NCBI RefSeq assembly: GCF_000512585.2
Contig: NC_089241.1
Span: forward strand, 8,326,001-8,390,000
From: Kwoniella bestiolae CBS 10118
Lineage: Eukaryota; Basidiomycota; Tremellomycetes; Tremellales; Cryptococcaceae
DNA: 64,000 nucleotides
Direction of reading: 5' to 3'
Shown here: positions 56,260 to 64,000 of the stretch, piece by piece
How positions within the stretch are numbered: the stretch's first letter is position 1
Layout: the number at the start of each line of letters is the position of its first letter
Made by a program: the position numbers and the translations under genes
Notes under the pieces: model-generated
Seen by the model: the letters and a program-made list of their open reading frames with translations, nothing else
What the model was told of the DNA's origin: nothing
The model's database searches: none

Positions 56260-58357
56260 CTACCCAGACCACCACCATTGCAGGTTCAACATCCCAGTGT
56301 GAGTGCTTTACGTAGGTAGAAGAATGTCATGCTGTGGTCGAAAGATAAAGTAGACATGTTTGACAGTGAGCATCGGTTGTCCCGAATCACATATCGGAAA
56401 CAGATCAGACTCACTCGCCGAAAAGATAGGTATTCGGGCCTGCGGATTAGTGAAGTATACAGTAGTCAGTCACGAGACGGTGGGTGGAAAGCGAGTCTTT
56501 GACAGCTCACCTAGTGGAAAATGTTGATCTTTATCGTAGTAGCTAAATCAAAACGAACACAATCAGTATACCCAGTACCGTATAAGCCGAATTTCTAATT
56601 AGGGTAGATCAGTAGACTTACTCGGAAACACCTTCCAACAAATCACCCCATCTAAACAACTTCACTCCCATAGCCTCACAAACCTCCCTCGCACCTTGAT
56701 CAATCTGTGCAATTTTCAATCCACCTCCATAGTTCATATTCGCCCGTATATGCCTCGTACGAAACATCAAGGGTAGATCGGGTTGATTGTATATCTCTCT
56801 GAGATATGTGAACAACGCTGCAAGACGGGACTGATGCCATTGGATCTGATCTGGAAGGAAACCTGGTCTGTTTCTGTGGTCCGGTGGTAATGGCGGAGTA
56901 GGCGGGTAGAGCTGGGGGTACTGCAATACATCATGTTCAGTAATGTAAGTCCAAGAGTGATACTGGACAAGTGATACCGCTGTACGTCGTTGGATATTGG
57001 TGCACTCACATCCCTGATGAACCCCTCGTCCCAGAACAAACTACTAACAACCATCAAATCCGGTGTTCGATCAATCCCATCTGATTTCATAGCAGGCAAG
57101 AAAACTTCCTTGATCCGATTCTCAAAGGTTATAGGTCTGGCTTCGAGCTTGCGCCATAAATCGAGAGATTCATCGTCGACGAGACCGTATCTAGCAAGAA
57201 GGGAGCAGGCGATGTATCAGTACAGTATTCACATGTGGAGTGTGTTGTTATGAAATCCATATGGAGATGTGTGATCGAATAAGTCACGACATAAAATCGA
57301 GATAAGGTTTGAAAGCGATACTGTACAGCAGTCTTTCGAAAATTACGATATACCGGCTTCGAAAGATGATCTTTTTGAGACTACATTCTTGGTTTGCACA
57401 ACTCCATCCTGGTTCTGGAGAAGCAACACACTCACGAGAACCACCAGACAAGCGTCAAATCTATCCTCTCAACATGACAAAACCCTCCTACATGTCCTCC
57501 CCATGATTCGGATTTACCGTGTATCTCGCCACATAGCTGTTCGACCTGTAGATTGGGTGAGAGCAGTAATCAGCTCAGTCCATGGTTTTCGGGGGAGCAA
57601 ATCACATACATTATTTCTGTCGTCTGTTTGATATCAGAAAAAGATCAGTCGTGTAGACGAAAACAAAAGCAGACAGGTGTAGCTTACGACTGCCAGAGAC
57701 GATGATCGATGAAGATGTTGATCATCAGCTGATTGCTCGACCACCCCCTCTGATATGGCTTCGAGGAAAGATGTCAACCACAAGTCTCACCTTGATCCTT
57801 TCTCAAACGGACACTCATCAGCATCCTCCTCCGTCCAAGAACAGCTGCTTTGAAAGGGAATACTCACCCAAGAACACCACCAACCTCCCTTTCAACCATT
57901 CCCATTCCACTGTATCTGCCAATTGATTCTCTTCCTGTTGATTCAACCTCGCCGTCAATTGTTCTGCTAATCCAGCTTCTAACTCAGGGGGTAAATTCCC
58001 GGTATAGTCGATGTTACTGAGCTTCACCTTGTTATCCGATGAGAAGGGAGGAAGAGGTATCCACCTAGTTTCGTTGTACCTCTCTACCGAGGGGTAGGTA
58101 AGGATACCACGTTGAGAGAATGGATCGGATCGGCAAGAGGATGGGCATTGATTGGAGGAGAAGGGATTTGAGAGGGAGTTTAGACTGTGCGAATGAGATC
58201 AGTTATCATAAAGAGGTGATTGGAGATGCCAAACCATGCAAACATACGATGAGAATCCACCTTGATCGTCCCTCATGAACCATAGGGATATGGCTGATAG
58301 GAGTATTGTGGTGTACAGTATGATCCATCTCGGAGTGAGTGGTATGGGGTGTACCAT
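56260..58357 (-). CDS. type II membrane SGNH/PC-esterase-like protein (possible polysaccharide acyl-modifier)
   Basis: Ten exons: 58357-58248, 58184-57868, 57623-57610 (14 bp), 57545-57436, 57380-57288, 57190-57010, 56920-56622, 56542-56511, 56439-56415, 56305-56260; 408 residues in frame. A signal anchor RWIILYTTILLSAISLWFM lies at residues 10-28. The strand LKGRLVVFLGDDRNNVEQLC resembles the GDSxDRN block of SGNH/PC-esterase-like proteins, but the nucleophile Ser is not encoded in this model. Then come LMVVSSLFWDEGF, RTRHIRANMNYGG, EAMGVKLFRWGDLLEG and the end GDTHTGMLNLQWWW. Related proteins O-acetylate or deacetylate cell-surface glycans. The intron before the 14-bp exon is 244 nt, unusually long here, and might hide a 6-bp exon restoring GDSxDRN; I did not find one. 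Neighbour of the GT90 gene. Confidence 0.75.
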
Positions 58358-59094
58358 GGTGAGGGAGGGTGTTGGTACTAGCGTGTGAGTATGATGAGGA
58401 AGGGATTGTTTGGATGGATGTGAGATGATGAAGCTAGTACAGGGACGTTGGGAATGAGAATGAGAATGAGAATGTGAATACGTTGACAAAGGAAGGAGGA
58501 GGTCACTCCCAGCTGGACGATATAGTTGATCAGGTCGATATCGATATCGATAGTGATCTCCTGCCGCTCCTCCTCTCTCAGGTGGTTTTAGATGAGTTGT
58601 TGGATGATCTGCAGTATGGGAATGTAATGATATATATGCATAGATGGGTATGCTTGGGTTGTCTATATATAAACATCTCTTCTGTTTCCCCCCTTGTCCA
58701 TATTATACACCAGTGTCAATGCGTGTTATTTTATGATTGTGTGTCAGTGTACTTTCATTCCCTTCCCTCTCATCTGTCACCATGATCCCCACCCTTATAG
58801 CCCCGTCTCACTCTCTCTCTCTCTCTCCCTCTCTCCCACCCTCTAGTAGATCCCACTCACCTCACAGACCCAGTCGGGGTAGGGAAGCAAGAGATCAGAT
58901 CCGTTTGATTATGTTTGGTTTGTGATCAGTGCGATGTATGTTAGCAAGTTGAATGATAAGCACACACACACCATACAAAAGTGATGTTTCATCTTTTCAT
59001 CTTCCTTCTCCTCTCTTTGTTTCAGTTCACCACTATCCTCTTTCTTACTTTTGAAATAATTTATACATACAATACATCATACACTCCCATCACG
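58358..59094. other. intergenic with CT repeat
   Basis: About 740 bp: promoter of the SGNH-like gene (minus strand, with a GAGAAT repeat near 58455-58475) and 3' flank of RRP43. A CT tract is listed separately. No gene. Confidence 0.5.
58811..58836. repeat. CT dinucleotide tract
   Basis: (CT)8 followed by CCCTCTCTCC; a simple microsatellite. Confidence 0.85.
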
Positions 59095-60552
59095 CTATAT
59101 ACCGCTAACCTCTAGTATACCTCTCAGCACCCTCACCCTCTCTTCAGCCATACTCCACGCTTCACCCAATACCCTTTCTCCGCTTTTCCCCTTGATACCT
59201 CCTAACCCCTCTTGCCTTATCAGACATGCATGATTGGATTCATCCAGTGCTATGATGAGAGTGGTAGGTAGTAAAGGTGTTTCGTAAGATGTAGGATCGG
59301 GGAGGAGATGAGTGCTATAGCGATGTCAGGATATATCATCAGCTCGTATCGTACTTGTACTGCGTGATGACAAGGTACAATGAGGACAGGGATACATTCA
59401 GGATTTGTACCACTCACCTCTCAAATATACCAAACGAGCATGATAATGGTATCCTGCCCAACTGCAAAGGGTATTTCTCTGTTCTAGAACATATCGTTCG
59501 GGTCGTTTCCTCTTCATATCGAGCTTTGGGTAGTTTGACTGGGAACATGAGTGATCAAGATCAGTATGATGTGATTTCTGGTATCACCAATGATAAGCCC
59601 AACGCACCATTCCTCAACGCAGCCATCACCGCCAATACAGCCGCATCAAACGCATTCCCATCGTAGTTTATACACACCACATCTATGTATATCGCCCATA
59701 CGGATTTACCAGGTGATATCACCAGAGACGACGGCGGGATGGTATTTGAGCTGTATGTGACACAGCGATGTCAGTACAACTCCGTATGATGTTATGCAAA
59801 ACTCCAGCATATCATGAGATTCAACCTACGAGACTATCAAATCGTTCAACCAATTCGATATCGTCTGAGCTTCATCTCCGGGAGGTCCAGGTTTGAAGTT
59901 TGGTGAACAGAGAGCTGGTAGATCGACGTTGGGGACTATGTATATGATGTGAGATTAGCATTGTGTTCACGATATAGCCTCAAGAGATTCAGAATATGTA
60001 AGCCAAATTGGGGATGTAAGACGATCATGTTGGCGTCTCGAATGAGGAAACATCGATCAAGACAATATGAAGCCATCAAGTCGTTTAAAGCCATGCTTGT
60101 AAAAGAAAGAGATGAAGTGCTACTCACCCACATAGCCCGCATTAGGACTCTGAGCCGTTGGTTCAGCTATCTCAGCTTTTATACCACAGACCATGGTGGT
60201 ATCCCCCATTCTGACCAGAGATGATCCATTAGACGTTGATATCGAGCCTGAGATGGATTATGAACGGTATCAATTATCGTATTCCTCTCAGGATGACAGA
60301 AGGAGGAATAATACTATCTCGAAGTGGTGTGGATATGAGAGATGAGATTCACTTACCAGCATTAATCGATACATCCCTCCAATCTATGGTCTTCCTCCCA
60401 TCCGATCTGTACCCTTTGGTCAAGAACCTCGATAGATATTGAGCAGGGTGTAATTTCTTGAATACTTCTGCTGATGTCGTCGATGACGATGGACCTGCTG
60501 CTGAGGAATAGGCCTCCGCTGTGTGCTGCTGCGGTGGTAGAGTAGCTGCCAT
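59095..60552 (-). CDS. RRP43: exosome complex RNase PH-fold subunit Rrp43
   Basis: Six exons: 60552-60357, 60247-60128, 59935-59830, 59750-59608, 59538-59418, 59314-59095; 301 residues in frame. LHPAQYLSRFLTKGYRSDGR opens the RNase PH fold; then GSISTSNGSSLVRMGDTTMV, CGIKAEIAEPT, VPNVDLPALCSPNFKPGPPG, VISPGKSVWAIYIDVVCINY, LPKARYEEETTRTICSRTEK and LQLGRIPLSCSFGIF follow. This order, especially GYVVPNVDLPALCS and PGPPGDEAQ, is specific to Rrp43/EXOSC8. It is one of six structural ring subunits of the nuclear and cytoplasmic RNA exosome (3' RNA processing and decay) and lacks catalytic residues in this family. The fourth donor is gtgcgt, within AATGGTGCG; missing this intron gives a false extension ending SYYTY. 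Confidence 0.96.
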
Positions 60553-60903
60553 GATGGGTAGTATTGTTATGCTAAGAGTAGGTATATAAGGTATAAATCA
60601 TCAATGTTATCATCATTCATCTTTCAACATGCTCTTCTCTTCTCTTGATCGTCGTTCACTCGACTGAAATTATATTATACCATATGGAATGCGGGGCCCC
60701 AAAATCTCTACACAGTGCCACATCAAGCGGAGATATACCGGAGATATGTTAACACCCACCACCCACCGTGCACAGATCAACGCGTCGTTTCGTAGTATAT
60801 ATATATATGACACGTGTCTGTCGCGTGTAAGGCATCTCCATATTACAGCATATAACTCACATATGCGAAATAATAACAATTCAAAAGATACTTGCCCTTC
60901 TTC

Positions 60904-60927
60904 TTCTTTCTTTCTTTCTTTCTTTCT
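60904..60927. repeat. TTTC tetranucleotide tract
   Basis: About six TTTC units in the leader or promoter of DGK1, continuing as a pyrimidine-rich stretch to about 60945. Pyrimidine tracts near transcription starts are common in these fungi. Confidence 0.8.
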
Positions 60928-61070
60928 CTTTTTCCTTCCTTCCCCTATACCTCCTCATTGTATCATTGCATAGTCACGATACACTCTACCCCAGGCGTAC
61001 AAGTACTTCACAGTGAGACGATAGGAAAGGACCCCATCACTCAGTACGACATACCATTAAAACACGCAAT

Positions 61071-61088
61071 CCCCCCCCCCCCCCCCCC
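61071..61088. repeat. poly-C run (18 C)
   Basis: Eighteen consecutive C residues ending 15 bases before the DGK1 ATG. The length is likely unstable and could be a sequencing or assembly weak point. Confidence 0.85.
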
Positions 61089-61103
61089 TTCTCCGCATAC
61101 CCA

Positions 61104-62629
61104 ATGGCCCAGGCCAAAGCTATCCACCCTTCTTCACCTCCACCACCCATACCCGATAGATTACCTTCACTCTCACCTAGACCATCATCATCCAGTGTGA
61201 GAAGTACGAGTAACAGATCGGGATCAGGAGCAAGATCAAGATCATCATTATCAGTATCACCTTCGAGAGGACTATCATCAAGTAAAAACGAGTCAAAGGA
61301 AAATCAATACCCCCACTCCGCTTCAAAGATGAACGGTACTTCGCCTTCTTTATCAAAGGTGGAAGATGATAGTGAGATGAGGATAAGGAAGAACCCACCC
61401 AGATCAGCTAGGCCATCATCATTGGTAGATAACATCAATCACCTCAACACCTTACCTACCATTTCAGATCCACCCACCGAAGACTCTGCTATCGAAGATG
61501 ATTTGAACATACAGAATGATCAGCATTCACAGCCACAGTCACATACACATGCCAATGTACCTCCTCCACCTGCACCTTCCACTCAAACTGGTACCGGTGA
61601 TAGACCAATTGCAGTTACGAGAAAGAGACGATCAAGTAGTGTGAAAAGGAAACCTAGTCCTGGAGTCACTCCGACGAAGGCGGTGGATTGGGAGATTCCA
61701 AGGAAGACATTGCATTCTTCTATTGGCGAGTAGAATTCCCCTTTCACTGATTGTAGCCTTGGTGACTAAAAGACGAAGAGTTGCTAATCTACTGTTTACG
61801 TTGACATAGGCTTCCTCACGCTGCTCCTCAATCACCTGAATCCACCCACCCTCACCCCACTCATCACCGTCCTCACAACATCTCTGTTCACGATATCTAC
61901 AGTAGATTTTTTCAGACTGAAATTCCCGGCCTTCGCAGAGATCTGGGAGAGCTATTTAGGATTCTTGATGAGAGAAAGCGAGAGAAACAAGATCAACGGA
62001 GTGGTATGGTATTTGATCGGTGTGATTACGGTGCTCTCGCTTTATCCTAGAGATGTAGCGGTGGTAGCCATCTTAACGTGAGTGATCGTGATTATTTTCT
62101 TGCTATTCAAATCAGAAATCTCACATAGATACATTGATTCCATCTGTTGACCATCACGACTCTCGCTGACAGCATGCCTCTCTAATAGCCTCTCATGGTC
62201 AGACACCACCGCCTCGACTATCGGCAGACTATGGGGCAAGTACACCAAGCCTTTACCGACTCATTTCCCAGGTATCAAGGCTCTCAAATTCGCACCTAGA
62301 AAATCGTTAGCTGGGTTCTTAGCAGCCAGTGTCACTGGGTTCTTAATTGGGATTACATTCTGGTGGAGTGGAAGTAATGGTAGATGGATAGTACTAGATG
62401 TGGAAGATTGGGGTCATGGGTACTGGGGATTATGGGTTACTGCTGCGGTAGTGGGAATTGGCGGTGCGGTAGTAGAGGCTTTGGGTGAGCACAACTCGTC
62501 TCTCAAAAATGTCTCCAAGCTGAACAATGGTGATTAGACCTTGGTGTGGACGATAATCTCACTTTACCAATTTTATCAGGAGCGGTCGTCTGGGCTTGGT
62601 TGGCGGCCACCAACTTCCTATTGAAGTAG
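61104..62629 (+). CDS. DGK1: CTP-dependent diacylglycerol kinase (Dgk1-like)
   Basis: Four exons, 61104-61725, 61810-62077, 62189-62484 and 62538-62629, give 425 residues in frame. The first ~200 residues are Ser/Pro/Arg-rich and disordered. The C-terminal half is a polytopic ER membrane domain with the Dgk1 family blocks: INGVVWYLIGVITVLSLYPR, LSWSDTTASTIGRLWGKYT, APRKSLAGFLAASVTGFLIG, VVGIGGAVVEALDLGVDDN and LTLPILSGAVVWAW. Dgk1 uses CTP to make phosphatidic acid from diacylglycerol in the ER/nuclear membrane, opposing Pah1. Intron 1 (61726-61809) appears to use a GC donor (ATTG/gcgagt), because GT donors nearby give the wrong frame for the conserved FLTLLLNHL. Start chosen as first ATG after the poly-C leader. 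Confidence 0.92.
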
Positions 62630-63378
62630 CTGGTCTTGCTCAAGCATCGCCTGTCGAAGAGTGGTAGCACGACCCAATTCTGACAACTCAACATTCGACT
62701 TGACCCTACCACCCATCTAAACAAACAAGGTCGATCGTACCCCGTTCTCAAGCAGCTGTGCCTTTCTCAACCAATCCTTCAACCTCTTATCGTCTCACAT
62801 GCTCCTTGAACCTATATATCCCAATCACTTCCATCCTACCGAAATGTCACCTTCCTTTTCTCCCTCAAGTGACTTTATGTATCGCTCAACCGTACTTTAT
62901 ATTCTTGAATTATATTCCTCTACCCTGCTAAACTGATTTAACGAGCTCTTTCATGACATATATCTTTTCAAATTACCAATTACAATCAACCTGTACTGTT
63001 ACCTCTTTTATACGTTGTGCGAGTCTCTGTTCCTACGATACATAGAATGTCTATTATATACCTCTACTCTATTATACCTGTTCTCTATGCTCCTATATAT
63101 ATACATACTATACATACGTTTATACAGTGCATCCCACCTATAGAATGAAGATACGAGTAATAGATTGTCATATGTCATATGTTATATGTTATATATGATT
63201 ACGTAAACACCATCCACGTGATGAAGAGTAGGTGAAGGTGAATTTTGACATTTTATCTTGACTGCATCTTTTTGGATTTCCTTCAAAGTTATTTCATCTA
63301 CCTCTCATCTTGATATCCTCTTGGAATCATATCAAAGCATCGTATACATTCATACTTACCCACAGCGAGCAGCTCACC
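62630..63378. other. intergenic, AT-rich
   Basis: About 750 bp between DGK1 and the SURF6-like gene, with TATATAC/CATATG-rich stretches at 63090-63200 (CATATGTCATATGTTATATG). No gene. Confidence 0.5.
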
Positions 63379-64000
63379 ATGGCATCCTCGTCTACAGCGA
63401 TAACACCGACACCGAGGGATGACCTCTTGAAATCACTGGAAAAGCACAACTCAACGTTCACCACCTTGCTCAGTCTGATCCCCGCCCAGTATTACATCGC
63501 ACCTGATCCTGAAGTGGTGAGTGGTCATCATGTCGTAGATCGAGTGACAAAGCTCTGGAGATAGGAGTGATTCTACCTGTGGCCCAGACATGCGTGTCAC
63601 CTACGAGATCAGAAAGTTTCGCTGACCTTCGCTCAATCCCTTGTGATCAGGCCGACAGCAAATGGATGAAGAACAAGAAGAGAAAGACAGGTGAGGAGAT
63701 CAAGGAGCACAAGAAAAAAGTCAAGCAGGACAAGGTGAGTAATTTAATCCTTGCTATGGTCTAGTCTTTTGTCGACATTCCCATACAAATGTATACGTTC
63801 AACTTATGCTCATTCCCGTCTCTAGCTCGATCCATCTGATCATCAAACACTCGACCAACTCCAATTCACGTCGACGGCAGAACCATCGAACGAGAATGAT
63901 GATGGTAAAATCGCTGAGATCGCTGGTCAATCAACTTCATCAGCAGCCAACCTTCAACCCCTCCCACCATCCACATCGATATCCGAACTCCGAGCTAAGC
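63379..64000 (+). CDS. RRP14: SURF6/Rrp14-like ribosome biogenesis protein (5' part, cut by window end)
   Basis: Exons 63379-63516, 63651-63734 and 63826 onward, open to the window end. The N-terminus has LLKSLEKHNSTFTTLLSLIP followed by AQYYIAPDPEVADSKWMKNK and a Lys-rich stretch (KRKTGEEIKEHKKKVKQDKL) ending in LDPSDHQT. This is the SURF6 N-terminal domain (short helix, SLIPxxxYY, then W-x3-K-rich) found at the start of yeast Rrp14 and animal SURF6, nucleolar proteins needed for assembly of both ribosomal subunits. The C-terminal SURF6 domain would lie beyond the window. The start at 63379 (CACCATGGC context) was preferred to an upstream in-frame Met at 63310. Confidence 0.85.

Larger units (their letters stand above)
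60553..61103. other. divergent promoter region, RRP43 / DGK1
   Basis: About 550 bp between divergent starts. It contains a TATATATATATA at about 60799-60808, a TTTC tetranucleotide tract and a poly-C run, both listed. Confidence 0.5.

Noticed and set aside
59521..59607. Extension of RRP43 exon 4 reading ALGLSLVIPEITSYYTY
   Set aside because: Using the gtgcgt donor at 59607 instead gives LPKARYEEETTR, the conserved Rrp43 sequence.
1..64000. Transposons, tRNA genes, rRNA, CRISPR arrays
   Set aside because: No terminal repeats, transposase or reverse transcriptase motifs, tRNA boxes or arrays were recognised by eye; tRNAscan-SE and a repeat search would be decisive.

Overview
This window looks like nuclear DNA of a basidiomycete yeast of the Tremellales (Cryptococcus/Kwoniella-like). 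Genes are dense and carry many short introns (about 40-100 nt) with GTRNGT donors and CTRAY branch points. The gene content fits as well: a GT90 (CAP10/CXT-type) glycosyltransferase, a GT61 enzyme, WSC-domain proteins and an NDR kinase of the Cbk1/Ukc1 type. Exon models below were built by hand. Every model called intact sums to a multiple of three and joins in frame.

Layout. 0-6 kb: ribosomal protein eL34, then a long Ser/Pro-rich protein with C-terminal membrane anchors. 6.9-11 kb: a 14-exon NDR kinase whose first three exons add a CRIB (Cdc42/Rac-binding) motif. 12-14.2 kb: a Golgi-type GT61 glycosyltransferase. 15.7-20.1 kb: an unrecognised protein made of two copies of one ~160-residue unit, a short NAD(P)-binding protein, and an HhH-GPD DNA glycosylase with a removable mitochondrial leader. 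21.8-25 kb: a secreted copper-oxygenase-like protein (AA14 type, histidine at the mature N-terminus) fused to three WSC domains. 25.2-26.7 kb: a gene that reads as broken by a frameshift and a stop.

27.4-49.9 kb is a catabolic-looking block: an extended SDR, an aldo-keto reductase, a YUCCA-type flavin monooxygenase, a 17-exon Zn2Cys6 regulator, a Gfo/Idh/MocA dehydrogenase, two sugar-porter MFS transporters, a carboxymuconate-cyclase-like beta-propeller, a small unknown protein and a secreted aldose 1-epimerase. The intergenic regions in this block repeatedly carry CCGGACWT, with four exact copies of CCGGACATAA. This suggests a local regulon read by the resident CGG-binding Zn2Cys6 factor. 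I regard it as the best candidate for an undescribed system: uptake of a sugar or cyclitol, oxidation by the dehydrogenase, lactone handling by the propeller enzyme, and reduction or oxidation steps by the AKR, SDR and FMO.

50.2-51.5 kb holds a decayed MAP-kinase-like gene. 53-58.4 kb holds a convergent pair of type II membrane proteins likely to act on surface polysaccharide: a GT90 transferase and an SGNH/PC-esterase-like protein. 59-64 kb holds housekeeping genes: exosome subunit Rrp43, CTP-dependent diacylglycerol kinase Dgk1 and the start of SURF6/Rrp14. No rRNA, tRNA, CRISPR or transposon was recognised.
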